Source: JABMPU01 sp964457455
Lineage (GTDB): Bacteria; Cloacimonadota; Cloacimonadia; Cloacimonadales; TCS61
DNA: 51,910 nucleotides
Direction of reading: 5' to 3'
NCBI GenBank assembly: GCA_964457455.1
Contig: CAYWJN010000008.1
Location: 1-51,910, forward strand
Position 1 is the first letter of the stretch; each line of letters opens with the position of its first letter. The position numbers and the translations under genes were made by a program. Below, in pieces: positions 26,036 to 35,182 of the stretch. The notes below the pieces were generated by a model that was not told the origin of the DNA, made no database searches, and saw only the letters and a program-made list of their open reading frames with translations.

Positions 26036-27103
26036 ATGGAATACAAAGACAAAACGCTTTTCCTGGAAGGCGCTGTAACCAAGTTCACCACGACAGACCT
26101 ATTAGCTGAATTTTCCAGAATCAAGATATCAGAAGTTGAATTTATCGACCTTCAAAATGTGAAATCCATTGATAGTGCAGGTGTGGCATTTATTGATGAG
26201 ATAAAACTTAGATTAAAAGATTTCTCTCCTCAACTCGTCAATGTTGCAGAAGAAATCAATGCTTCGATTGAAACCTTCTCAGCCGAAAAAATGCCGGAAC
26301 CAAAGCCAGCAGAAAAAGCCAATATATTAGTAATGTTGGGCGCAAGTCTGTATAATTGGCTGGATAATTTTAAGGATGCAATGTATCTTTCTGCAGATAT
26401 TGCATATTGGTCTTTTATTGGGATTTTCAATAGGAAAGGGCAGCGAAAAGGCTCGGTCATCCAGCAGAGTATTTTGATTGGTGTGGATGCTATTGGTATC
26501 ATTGGTTTGCTCTCATTGGTTTTAGGTCTTATTTTGGCTTTGCAATCTGCAGCACAACTCAGGCAATTTGGAGCGAATATTTTTGTGGCAGATCTCATTG
26601 CTATTTCCATGGTTAGAGAGATGGGACCAATGATGACTGCAATTATTGTTGCTGGCAGAAGCGGCTCAGCTATTGCCTCTGAAATCGCCACCATGAAAGT
26701 GACAGAAGAAATCGATGCTCTGAAAATGATGGCAATCAATCCTATCCGCTATATTGTGGTTCCCAAATTTCTTGCTATCTCGATCTGTATGCCGCTTTTA
26801 GTTACCATGTCTACAATTATTGGCATTGTTGGCGGTTTGATTGTAGGGATTACATATTTAGATTTGAGTGTAGTTTCGTTCTATACGGAAGTGATTAATG
26901 TCCTTACTCTAAAAGATGTTCTGATCGGTTTGAGTAAAAGTGTTTTCTTTGCCTGGGTTATTGTTATAATAGGCAGCTTTTATGGTTTTAAAGTTACAGG
27001 TGGCGCCGAAGGAGTTGGCAAAGCCACGACTCTTTCTGTGGTTGCCTCCATTTTTGCAGTAATCATTTTAGATGCATTGTTTAGTTTGGTATTCTTAATA
27101 TGA
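26036..27103 (+). CDS. mlaE: MlaE-type ABC permease with an N-terminal STAS domain
   Basis: A 355-residue inner-membrane permease. Residues 1-95 form a STAS domain (EFIDLQNVKSIDSAGVAFI at about 36-54), the domain that stands alone as MlaB in many bacteria. Residues about 125-355 are MlaE, with about five helices and the conserved MVREMGPMMTAIIVAGRSGS (about 198-217) and EIATMKVTEEIDALKMM. It carries lipids with the ATPase encoded next, whose start overlaps its stop by four bases. The start lies three bases after the upstream stop, so translation is probably coupled. Confidence 0.93.
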   Translation: MEYKDKTLFLEGAVTKFTTTDLLAEFSRIKISEVEFIDLQNVKSIDSAGVAFIDEIKLRLKDFSPQLVNVAEEINASIETFSAEKMPEPKPAEKANILVMLGASLYNWLDNFKDAMYLSADIAYWSFIGIFNRKGQRKGSVIQQSILIGVDAIGIIGLLSLVLGLILALQSAAQLRQFGANIFVADLIAISMVREMGPMMTAIIVAGRSGSAIASEIATMKVTEEIDALKMMAINPIRYIVVPKFLAISICMPLLVTMSTIIGIVGGLIVGITYLDLSVVSFYTEVINVLTLKDVLIGLSKSVFFAWVIVIIGSFYGFKVTGGAEGVGKATTLSVVASIFAVIILDALFSLVFLI

Positions 27104-27843
27104 GAGAACCGATTATCAAAGTAGAAAATCTGGTAGCAAAGTATGACGATAAAGTCATTCTTGAGGATGTTAATATTGAGATTTTTCCCCAGGAAGTGAC
27201 TGTTATTCTGGGTGGAAGTGGCTGCGGAAAAACTACTCTGATCAAGAATATTTTGCGTTTGTTTGAACCTACCGAAGGCTCAGTAACTATTTTTGGTAAA
27301 GAAACCACGAAAATGGATGAAGTTGAATTTAATAAAATTTTAGAAAAAATCGGTATGCTTTTCCAAAGTGGCGCTCTTTTAAATTCTGTTTCTATTTTTG
27401 ATAATGTTTCTATTCCTTTGGAACAACACACAAATCTGCCGGCAGAGATTATTGAGAAAATCATAGAAGTAAAATTGAACCTGGTAAACCTTGGACATGC
27501 TATCAGGTTGTTTCCTTCGGAACTTTCCGGTGGTATGAAGAAACGGGCAGCTTTAGCTCGTGCCATTGCTCTCGATCCTCCGCTTCTATTTTGTGATGAA
27601 CCTTCTGCTGGCTTAGATCCGCTGACCAGTGCTTCTCTGGATGAACTTCTTTTAAAGCTGAAAAAGCAGTTGAAAATGACCATTGTTATCGTAACTCATG
27701 AACTGGCAAGTATTCACAGGATAGCAGATAGAATCATCTTTCTTGATAATGGGAGAGTTCTTTTTCAGGGCACTTTGCAGGAAGCAAAAGTTTCCAAGGT
27801 TCCTGAAGTCACAACTTTTTTTGAAGTTGGAAGGTTTGAATAA
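27100..27843 (+). CDS. mlaF: MlaF-type ABC transporter ATPase
   Basis: A 247-residue ATPase with a complete set of motifs: Walker A GGSGCGKTT (about 38-46), signature LSGGMKKRAALARAIA (about 143-158), Walker B LLFCDEPSAGLDP (about 165-177) and switch His in VTHEL (about 204-208). It would power the MlaE permease; the four-base overlap with mlaE supports this. It ends the mlaD-lipoprotein-mlaE-mlaF operon. Confidence 0.95.
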   Translation: MREPIIKVENLVAKYDDKVILEDVNIEIFPQEVTVILGGSGCGKTTLIKNILRLFEPTEGSVTIFGKETTKMDEVEFNKILEKIGMLFQSGALLNSVSIFDNVSIPLEQHTNLPAEIIEKIIEVKLNLVNLGHAIRLFPSELSGGMKKRAALARAIALDPPLLFCDEPSAGLDPLTSASLDELLLKLKKQLKMTIVIVTHELASIHRIADRIIFLDNGRVLFQGTLQEAKVSKVPEVTTFFEVGRFE

Positions 27844-27927
27844 ATATATCCATCAAAAAACTAAAAATCTGAGTTATGCTTTTCGTTAACTGCAGGATAA
27901 ATCGAATTTCTTTTTATGTAATTATTT

Positions 27928-28407
27928 TTGAGGTTTCCCCAATTGAAAGATGTTCTTAAACCAAAGTTTTTACTCACTGCAAACCTGAACCGTTTGGCAA
28001 AATGGCTGCGAATGCTGGGTTACGACGCTGCTATTTATAAAAGCATTAGTTTTCATAATATGATAAGATTAGCAGTGAAAGAAAGAAGAATTATCTTAAC
28101 CAGAAGCAAAAAACAAGCAAAATCCAAGCTAAAATTTTCACGAATCTTGATTAAAACAGATAATCATCTGGAACAAATCAAAGAGCTAAAAGAAGTAATC
28201 TCTTTTAATGAACAATACACATTTTCGTGTTGTTTGTTGTGCAATAAACAACTTTACGGGATTTCGAGGGAAAAAGTCAAAGATTTAGTTCCGGAATTTA
28301 TTTATGAAAATCACACAGATTTTAAGGTTTGTAGAAAATGCGGGAAAATTTATTGGCAGGGTACTCATTATAAAAGCATGCTGGTGGAACTAAGAAAGAT
28401 ATTGTAG
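27928..28407 (+). CDS. Mut7-C RNase-domain protein
   Basis: A 159-residue protein of the Mut7-C family, related to PIN-fold RNases. The N-terminal pattern FLLTANLNRLAKWLRMLGYD (residues 14-33) is typical, followed by RRIILTRSK, the usual second strand. The C-terminal half holds a four-cysteine zinc ribbon: CLLCNK (about 102-107) and CRKCGKIYWQGTHY (about 137-150). Its role is unproven; a nuclease is inferred from the fold. The start is a TTG at 27928 or 27943; no good ATG is available. It is on the same strand as the Mla operon, 84 bases later. Confidence 0.8.
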   Translation: MRFPQLKDVLKPKFLLTANLNRLAKWLRMLGYDAAIYKSISFHNMIRLAVKERRIILTRSKKQAKSKLKFSRILIKTDNHLEQIKELKEVISFNEQYTFSCCLLCNKQLYGISREKVKDLVPEFIYENHTDFKVCRKCGKIYWQGTHYKSMLVELRKIL

Positions 28408-28421
28408 TTGAAAACTTTTAG

Positions 28422-29474
28422 TATTTCTTATTAACTGTAGAATCAAAAGTTCAAAAAAACACACACGAACTTAAATTTCAGATGTTTAATTCCACAGCCA
28501 TTCTTAATATGTTTGAAGATGGTTGGCTCGATATTTATGATAATATCATCGATACAATCCCCGGATTTGAGATTCCATATGTTCCGGACACTGCTGCCTA
28601 GGAAATTCCCTTTAAAGATGAAATTACCATTGAGCAGCTCCTTCAGCATAGTGCGGGCGTGTATGATGTGGATAATGATGTGGTCCCGAATTGCGATGAC
28701 CAATCTTACGTGGAATATACATTTAACCTTGATCCTACTCATCAATTCACAGTTGAGGAACTGGTGGAACAGGTTACGATCAATGAGCTTTCCTATTTTC
28801 CACCGGGAACAGATCATCATTATAGCAATACAGGTTACAGCATATTAAGCGAAATTATTGCACGTGTTTATACTGCCCATATTAGAAATGATAAAACGTA
28901 TACTGACTATTTGGAAGATTATATTGTTGGAAATAATGCACCTGTTCCCCTTGATATACATTTCCCAGGTTTGGCAGATGATGTTTTCTTGCCCGATCCT
29001 CATGCTTTGGGCACGATATATGAGGAATCTCAGGTATATCCCATAGTCTTTGATGAAAGTAATATGAGTGCACATGTGGCGGAAGGTAACGGCTATTCAA
29101 ATTTTCAGAATCTCAACCAATTCGTTCGAACTTTAATGAAAGGGCAGAATGTTCTTTCAGCGGAAACAATAGAATTGATGCAGACTGACGTATCTGCTGC
29201 CAATGCGGGATATGCTTTAGGCTGTCTTCATGCCACAAATCTTGGTTTTGGTCATAATGGCTGTATCAGGGGATATTTATCATTAATGGTTTATGATCCT
29301 GATTATGATGTTTCATTGATAGCCCTGCTGCCGATGGTGGATATGAGTAGTGAAGATAACTTTTTTACCAGCTTTTTGGGAATGTATGAAGCTGCCTGGA
29401 AAGCCAGAGAAGTACTGGGCTTTCCCGGTGTACCGGAAACAAGAATGAATCTTGAAGAAATGATCAAATATTAA
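28422..29474 (+). pseudogene. Serine hydrolase (beta-lactamase family) pseudogene
   Basis: The frame from 28422 to 29474 reads a class C beta-lactamase-like serine hydrolase that lacks its start and is interrupted. An in-frame TAG at 28599-28601 separates AILNMFEDGWLDIYDNIID (28497-28553) from ITIEQLLQHSAGVYD. The N-terminal part that should hold the catalytic SxxK is missing. The second motif (YSN in HHYSNTGYS) and the third (HNG in FGHNGC) are present. The longest intact part is 28659-29474 (271 codons from a GTG). It has no promoter or ribosome binding site of its own. A recoded stop seems unlikely because the 5' end is also missing. Confidence 0.8.
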
Positions 29475-29531
29475 TTTAATTCATTAAGTATCGAGGTGGC
29501 TTTTTAAGGTCCCTTTTTCATTTCATAAAAA

Positions 29532-29553
29532 GGGGTGATTCGTGGATCACCCC
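29532..29553. repeat. GGGGTGAT / ATCACCCC hairpin followed by CTACAA
   Basis: Eight-base arms around a six-base centre, ending CCCCTACAA. It is related to the palindrome at 327-347. It lies between the convergent hydrolase pseudogene and tldE. Confidence 0.6.
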
Positions 29554-29661
29554 TACAATTTTTGGTAAACCCTACTCGGGATTGAAATATAAATATTTTT
29601 ACGTAAGTCGGAGAAACAAGAAGTCCTGCAACCTGTCGCCAAATCTTTGTTCGTTGCTAAA

Positions 29662-30948
29662 TCAAAACGTAGTCACATCCACGAAGTTAAAATCATCTAT
29701 TAACATAGCGGGAATTCTGGCATAATATTCCTGTTGAATGCTTGGTCCCAAAGCCAGGATGCGTTTTGTTGCATCGTGCAGAATTTCATTCCAACGGAAA
29801 TTGGTAACTGAGTTCTTGATTTCTCCATTTTCAAAATAAAGTACTCCATCACGAGTCAATCCTGTCCATTCACCAGTTTTACGGTCTATTGGTCTGATAT
29901 ACCAGAAACGGTTCACGATTACGCCACGATCGACTTGCTTCATCATTTCTTGTTCAGTAGTTGTTCCACCTTCAACAATTACATTGTAGGGTCGTGCTGC
30001 TTTTAGGTTCTTTAATTTAGCATAATAGCGAGTGGCACTCATATTTTTTATCACACCGTTTATGATCCAATCCATATTAGCACCTGGTATGCCATCAGAA
30101 CTGAACTTACTGGTGGCAAGATCAGGATCGTCCAGCCTGGAACGGAAAGTGAATTTTTCTCCGAAGAATTGTTTTCCGATCTGGTTTGTGAAGGGTGTGT
30201 GTCCTTCATCTGCTGTGCGTCTATCAAAAGTCCAGATGAGATAAACCAGCCAGTTCAGCACAGCTGCCGGACGCAGAATAATAGGATAACGACCCTTTTC
30301 CAATTGCACCGGGTTTTGGAGCGAATCAAATTGTGAATTCAATTGCTCTATCAATCCGCTCATGTTGAATTTGTTATAATCTTTTACCGATTTCGATACT
30401 TTAGTTTCCACACCTTCCCTTTTCATGGTCATAGAGTGTGAAAAACTGGTGGATTGATCAAAGCCCTCAAAACCATTTTTTGTGTACAGGAATGTATTAT
30501 GAATATTCTTCTCTGAAATACCGGAAACTTTGGCATTTTTAGCTTTGGCTTTTTTCACACATTTTACAATATCATCCACGATTTTTTCCACGGGAAGTTC
30601 AGCAGTTTTGTCGGAATAATTTTTCACTTCAGGAAGTCCATGAGCAGGTTCTGAAGCGATGAATTCGGGATCGGGTTGGTTCAATTTTGCCATATTCTCA
30701 GCTGTCTTCACTAGGTATTGCAAAGAATTATCATCCAACCTGTTCACTGTAGCGGTACCGGTTTTATTATCGAAAGCAACTTCCAGGCTTACTCGCAGAT
30801 TCTCACCTGTGATATGCTGGGTAATGCCATTCTGGGCAAAACGGGTTAACAGGTTATCAGAACCATTGATTCCAAAAGTGAAATCTGATGCTCGGCAGTT
30901 TTTACGAATAAATTTGGCAGCTTGCTGCATTTGATCTCTGGTTATCAT
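29662..30948 (-). CDS. pmbA: TldE/PmbA-family protein
   Basis: A 428-residue cytoplasmic protein of the TldD/TldE family. TldE lacks the HExxxH site and acts with TldD in a heterodimeric protease that degrades or processes peptides. No HExxxH is present here. Conserved family stretches include GRYPIILRPAAVLNWL (about 222-237), GIPGANMDWIINGVI and a late GLTRDGVLYFENGEI. GGAGG precedes the ATG, and the ATG overlaps the tldD stop by four bases, so the pair is translationally coupled. Confidence 0.9.
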   Translation of the reverse strand: MITRDQMQQAAKFIRKNCRASDFTFGINGSDNLLTRFAQNGITQHITGENLRVSLEVAFDNKTGTATVNRLDDNSLQYLVKTAENMAKLNQPDPEFIASEPAHGLPEVKNYSDKTAELPVEKIVDDIVKCVKKAKAKNAKVSGISEKNIHNTFLYTKNGFEGFDQSTSFSHSMTMKREGVETKVSKSVKDYNKFNMSGLIEQLNSQFDSLQNPVQLEKGRYPIILRPAAVLNWLVYLIWTFDRRTADEGHTPFTNQIGKQFFGEKFTFRSRLDDPDLATSKFSSDGIPGANMDWIINGVIKNMSATRYYAKLKNLKAARPYNVIVEGGTTTEQEMMKQVDRGVIVNRFWYIRPIDRKTGEWTGLTRDGVLYFENGEIKNSVTNFRWNEILHDATKRILALGPSIQQEYYARIPAMLIDDFNFVDVTTF

Positions 30949-32387
30949 TGGGAACCTCCTACGCGGATATTACGGAACCTGGCAGTAGAACCTCCGTGAG
31001 TCATACGACCTCTTTGTCCAGGTTGTCCTTTTCCGCAATTGCTAATACCAAAGGTTTGAAAGAAACGCTCATCGCAAATGGCATCAACACTATTCCAGAA
31101 CTCAGGATTATTGGATTTGTATATAACTTTCTTAAGAGGACGAGTTTTTTTACCATTCTTAATTTCCCAGAACATATCACCGCCAAATTGGAAATTCTCA
31201 CGATGCTGGTCGATAGAAAAGGAACCTCGACCCTCAATATAAACTGCATCTTTGGTATCTACTATTAATTCCTGAGGAGTAAGTTTTTCTTTACCAGGCT
31301 GCAGGTAAAGATTGGGAATGCGGTTGATAGGGAAGTCGTAATAATTTGTAGCCCGGTTACATCCTCTGCTCATATCCAATCCACTGATCGGGGCAGTGGA
31401 GCGGGTGTTGCCATATTCGTTCAGAATCCCGTCCTTTACGATATACCACTTCTGATTGGGTACACCATCATCATCATAACCGGTAGTAGCCAATCCACCT
31501 TCCAGAGTATTATCTGCTACAAAATTTACAATTTTGGCGCCATATTGGAAATTACCCAGTTTTTCCGGCGTTGCAAAACTGATACCGGCAAAATCAGCTT
31601 CCCAACCCAAAACGCGATCCAGTTCGGTGGGATGACCAACTGATTCATGCATTGTAAGTGCCATATGATTTGGATCGAGAAGAAGAGTTTTACGTTCTTC
31701 AGCACCTAGCGAACCGGCATGGACTTTCATGATTGCTTCTTCTGCAATCTGCACAGCTTTATCGGTAAGATTTAAATCTTGTACCCACTCCCAGCCTTTG
31801 GCTTGTCCACCATGGCTGAAAGTACGGCTTTGGCTATCACCTTCTGCCACAGCAGTGGCTGTAAGAGTTGGCTCGATATAAACCGTGTGAATGTCTAACC
31901 TGCTTCCCAATGTAGACGCAAAAAGTTTCTCATCTTTACGGCATTCCAGCATGAAAACTGCCAGTTTGATCTCAGCAAAATTGAGCATGGTTTTGTTTAC
32001 TTCCATCATTAGTTCCACTTTTTCGCTGAGAGGAACATCAAACGGATCGAGACAATACGGTGTTTTGTAGGAATCGATGTAACCTCGTTCATGCGCCAAG
32101 ACCAGTCCATTCCCATACTTCACTCGACCTGATTCTTTGGCTATTGTAAAAGCTTTTTTCACGGTTTTGTTCACAGCATCTTTGGTGAAGATATTGTTGT
32201 GAGCAAAACCCCAGGCACCATCTTTGAATACTCTGATCCCATAACCGTAAATTTCATTGAGTGAAGTATTCTTCAAACTCAGATTACGCAGGAAGATCAT
32301 TTCGGTACTCGATTTTTGAATGCGGATATCAGCGTAATCCGCGCCCAACGATTTCGCTGTATTCATAGCAAGTGATAAAAAATCCAC
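30945..32387 (-). CDS. tldD: TldD metalloprotease
   Basis: A 480-residue metalloprotease subunit. The zinc motif HESVGH at about residue 230 is the HExxxH of TldD; GSRLDIHTVY and the SGLDMSRGCNRAT-like stretch with a likely zinc-ligand Cys (about 341-353) follow the family. TldD and TldE together cut unfolded peptides and help mature ribosomally made peptides in other bacteria. No precursor peptide gene is seen nearby. A GTG start is used, with AAGGAGG seven bases upstream. It is the first gene of a two-gene operon with tldE. Confidence 0.92.
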   Translation of the reverse strand: MDFLSLAMNTAKSLGADYADIRIQKSSTEMIFLRNLSLKNTSLNEIYGYGIRVFKDGAWGFAHNNIFTKDAVNKTVKKAFTIAKESGRVKYGNGLVLAHERGYIDSYKTPYCLDPFDVPLSEKVELMMEVNKTMLNFAEIKLAVFMLECRKDEKLFASTLGSRLDIHTVYIEPTLTATAVAEGDSQSRTFSHGGQAKGWEWVQDLNLTDKAVQIAEEAIMKVHAGSLGAEERKTLLLDPNHMALTMHESVGHPTELDRVLGWEADFAGISFATPEKLGNFQYGAKIVNFVADNTLEGGLATTGYDDDGVPNQKWYIVKDGILNEYGNTRSTAPISGLDMSRGCNRATNYYDFPINRIPNLYLQPGKEKLTPQELIVDTKDAVYIEGRGSFSIDQHRENFQFGGDMFWEIKNGKKTRPLKKVIYKSNNPEFWNSVDAICDERFFQTFGISNCGKGQPGQRGRMTHGGSTARFRNIRVGGSQ

Positions 32388-32431
32388 TAAAAACCTCCTT
32401 ATATTTTTTATTTACAATTATCTATGAAGAA

Positions 32432-33724
32432 TTACGAATTTATTAAACACCATTTCCAAGTTGGAAGTATTTTTATTCTTTTATTTTCTATCATAACTTC
32501 AATTTCTTCATCCTGAGTAAGTATTATCAATTCAGCATCAGGATATAATTCTGATATTTTTACCAATGCTTTTAATTCACGATGTCGTGCAACGTTTTCA
32601 GAAAGGTCATAACAAACCTGAAAGATTTTTGTAATGTTCTCATTTTCCTTTATCAGAAAATCACATTCAAATCCGTTATGAAAAAAGTAAACTTGCTCAT
32701 ACAAACGGATCAAATGCAAATATACTAGATTTTCCAATTGTTTTCCTTTATTTTTTGAAAATGTATAATTTACTATTGAGAGAAGTCCATTATCTATAAC
32801 ATAACTTTTTTTATTCTTTTTCTGCTGCTTTCTATATGATTGTTCGTTCTGAAAAACAACATATAAAAGGAAGCAATCTCTACAAAATTCGAGGTAAGAA
32901 TAAAGTTTATCTTTGCTTGTTTGAAAACCATTACTTTTAAGATCATTATAAATTTTGTTTATAGAAAATTCAGATGAAACTGTATGCATCATCTGTTTAA
33001 TGAAATGTTTTAAAACAAGCGAATTTTTAATGTTATGCCTTTCAACAATATCTCTGAAAATCATTACATCAAAATATGATTGCAGGATTTTCCTTTGTAA
33101 TTCCAGCTCACAATTAACAGTTTCAGGATATCCACCTTCATTCAGGTATTTATTAAAAGCAGAATGAATAGTAGTTCTGTTTTGAGTTGAATAAATATCA
33201 TCAGTAGATATTATATGAAACCTGCAATATTCTCTGAAAGATAGTGGATAAAGAACATAAGATATGCTCCTACCTCTTAATTGAGTGGCAATTTCTGTGC
33301 TCAACATTTTTGAGGAAGAACCTGTTATGAAGATGTTTTTACTGATTGAATTATAGATTCTTGTAATGTATTTTTCCCAACCTGTTACTTCCTGTATCTC
33401 ATCGAAGAAAAGATAGATTTCTTTGTTGATATTTTCCGGATAGAGCTCATTGTAGGCATCTAAAATAAATTGTAAATCTGCGGAATTTAAGTTCAATCTT
33501 TCATCTTCAAAATTGATGTATAATATTCTCTCAAGAATTCTTTTTTTTTTAATAAGTTGATTTATTATTGAATAGAAATAATAAGTTTTTCCACAGCGTC
33601 TGCTTCCAGTTAGAGTTATTATCTTTCCTGAGTTTACAGGTATTTTTAAATCTCTTTGAATGACATCTTTTCTTGGTAAAGATATTTGGAAGTCTTTGAT
33701 TAAAGTTTTAAATAATTCCTTCAT
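32432..33724 (-). CDS. AAA+ ATPase with DUF4143 domain
   Basis: A 430-residue protein of the ATPase/DUF4143 family. Walker A is TGSRRCGKTYYF (about 39-50), Walker B is IYLFFDEIQEV (about 101-111), and a sensor stretch NIFITGSSSKML follows. The C-terminal half has the DUF4143 pattern GKQLENLVYLHL (about 330-341) and a restriction-nuclease-like FECDFLI...FQVCYDL. Family members are often found in mobile or defence contexts, but no function is established. The upstream 33725-33982 has three AAGGAAA hairpins that could be operators. Its immediate neighbours are tldD and a GNAT protein, with no partner gene. Confidence 0.88.
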   Translation of the reverse strand: MKELFKTLIKDFQISLPRKDVIQRDLKIPVNSGKIITLTGSRRCGKTYYFYSIINQLIKKKRILERILYINFEDERLNLNSADLQFILDAYNELYPENINKEIYLFFDEIQEVTGWEKYITRIYNSISKNIFITGSSSKMLSTEIATQLRGRSISYVLYPLSFREYCRFHIISTDDIYSTQNRTTIHSAFNKYLNEGGYPETVNCELELQRKILQSYFDVMIFRDIVERHNIKNSLVLKHFIKQMMHTVSSEFSINKIYNDLKSNGFQTSKDKLYSYLEFCRDCFLLYVVFQNEQSYRKQQKKNKKSYVIDNGLLSIVNYTFSKNKGKQLENLVYLHLIRLYEQVYFFHNGFECDFLIKENENITKIFQVCYDLSENVARHRELKALVKISELYPDAELIILTQDEEIEVMIENKRIKILPTWKWCLINS

Positions 33725-33758
33725 GTTTCCCCCTGATAAGGAAAAGATGAGACAAAAC

Positions 33759-33860
33759 TTTCCTTGCTTAAAGGAAACGTCAAGTTTTATTTACGAATAT
33801 TGAAATTTAGTTCCTTCTAAAAAGGAAAAAATTCCATTAATCTATCCTTTTCAGAAGGAA
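33759..33860. promoter_or_regulatory. Three related AAGGAA hairpins upstream of the AAA+ gene
   Basis: TTTCCTTGCTTAAAGGAAA (33759-33777), TTCCTTCTAAAAAGGAA (33811-33827) and TCCTTTTCAGAAGGA (33845-33859) share the inverted arms TCCTT / AAGGA with different centres. They lie in the divergent spacer between the AAA+ gene and the GNAT gene. On the minus strand the first overlaps a TTGACG hexamer (33775-33783) that could be a -35 box, so an operator role is plausible. Confidence 0.45.
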
Positions 33861-33982
33861 AACTTGTATATTCCTATTAACTTCAAACTTCTGAAGTTTT
33901 AGAATATTTCGGGAGTTTTTTATTTCTTGACTAAAGAAGAATAGAAAACATAATTTCCAAAAAGTTTTTGGAAGTAATTATC

Positions 33983-34777
33983 ATGGATGATATAAAAATA
34001 ATTGATGTAAATCAGAAAAATATTTCTCAGTATCCACCTGTATGCTTTCTAAATCCCCAAAATGAAGGATATCTGAAAAAGTTGGAATGGATAAAAAAGC
34101 GTTTTTCCCAAGGTTTGAGGATTAAACTTTTATATCTGGAAAATAATAAAAAACTTATTAGTTTTATTGAATACATGCCCGGAGAGTTTGCCTGGCGAGC
34201 TGTTGCTGCAAAAGGATATATGTTTATACATTGTATATGGATCACTCCAAACAAAAACAAAGGAAAAGGATATGGTTCTATTCTTATCAAAGAATGTATT
34301 GAAGATGCAAGGGCTGAAGGAAAACAGGGTGTTGTTGTGGTTGCAAGCGAAGGTTCATTTATGGCAGGAAAAGCTCTTTTTTTGAAAAACGGATTTAAAT
34401 CTGTGGCTTCGGTAAAACCTTCATTTGAATTGATGGTAAAAACTATAAAGAGAGAACCCTTCAACAATCTCGGTACAAAGCCTTTGCCAAAATTCAAGGA
34501 TTGGGAAAAGCAGCTTAGAAAATATCAAGGACTGAATTTTATCTACGCAGATCAATGTCCGTGGATTGCCAGATCCATTAAAGAACTCAGCAAAATCGCC
34601 AAGGAAAAAGGTTTTGAAGTAAAAATAACTGAATTCAAAAGTGCAAAAGAAGCTCAGAATGCTCCATCAGTTTATGGCACATTTAATCTGGTTTTTAACG
34701 GAAAACTCTTAGCAGACCATTATATCTCAACTAGAAGATTTCTGAATATAATCGAGAAGGAGTTGAGAAAAAAATAA
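33983..34777 (+). CDS. GNAT N-acetyltransferase with a YoaP-like thioredoxin-fold domain
   Basis: A 264-residue protein. Residues about 1-150 form a GNAT domain with the acetyl-CoA loop IWITPNKNKGKGYGSILI (about 85-102) and a late ALFLKNGFKSVA. Residues about 175-264 match the YoaP-like domain: FIYADQCPWIARSI (about 189-202), where the Cys-Pro-Trp site resembles thioredoxin folds with a single Cys, and VYGTFNLVFNGKLLADHYIS (about 232-251). The acceptor is unknown. The ATG at 33983 follows GGAAG. The next gene starts 13 bases later. Confidence 0.85.
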   Translation: MDDIKIIDVNQKNISQYPPVCFLNPQNEGYLKKLEWIKKRFSQGLRIKLLYLENNKKLISFIEYMPGEFAWRAVAAKGYMFIHCIWITPNKNKGKGYGSILIKECIEDARAEGKQGVVVVASEGSFMAGKALFLKNGFKSVASVKPSFELMVKTIKREPFNNLGTKPLPKFKDWEKQLRKYQGLNFIYADQCPWIARSIKELSKIAKEKGFEVKITEFKSAKEAQNAPSVYGTFNLVFNGKLLADHYISTRRFLNIIEKELRKK

Positions 34778-34790
34778 GGTGGATAAGAAT

Positions 34791-35144
34791 ATGAAAGAAA
34801 ATCCTAAAATCAGCAACTTTTTACAAGACACATTACTTATGAGTGAAGAAAAAGGGGAAATCGTAATTTCTCTAAGAAAAATAGTTCTGAAGATTGCTCC
34901 GGATGCAAAACAAGAAATAAAATACGGAGGTCTGGTTTTTCTTATTGATGGGAGACTTATCTGCGGAATCTTTGTTAGGAAGAATCATATATCTGTTGAA
35001 TTTACTAATGGAGCAGAAATGCAAGATCCTGAAAATTCCCTGGAAGGTGGAGGAAAATACAGACGGCACTTGAAAATATTCAAATACGATGACATTAAGA
35101 ATAAAAAAGTCGGATATTATATTAAGCAAGCTTTCATATTATAA
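34791..35144 (+). CDS. DUF1801 domain protein
   Basis: A 117-residue protein with the DUF1801 pattern: VISLRKIVLKIAPDAKQEIKYGG, a middle FVRKNHISVEF, and a late GGGKYRRHLKIFKYDDI. The family has no established biochemical role. The ATG at 34791 follows AAGGTGG; a GTG at 34779 would add four residues. It forms a short operon with the GNAT/YoaP gene, a combination of small stress-like proteins; the connection is inference. Its end is 38 bases from the convergent dnaJ. Confidence 0.8.
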   Translation: MKENPKISNFLQDTLLMSEEKGEIVISLRKIVLKIAPDAKQEIKYGGLVFLIDGRLICGIFVRKNHISVEFTNGAEMQDPENSLEGGGKYRRHLKIFKYDDIKNKKVGYYIKQAFIL

Positions 35145-35182
35145 AAAAAAATTCTTTTGAGTATTGAGTAAGAAAAAAATGG

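Noticed and set aside
28599..28601. In-frame TAG as a recoded codon
   Set aside because: The 5' end and catalytic motif of the gene are also missing, so decay explains it better.
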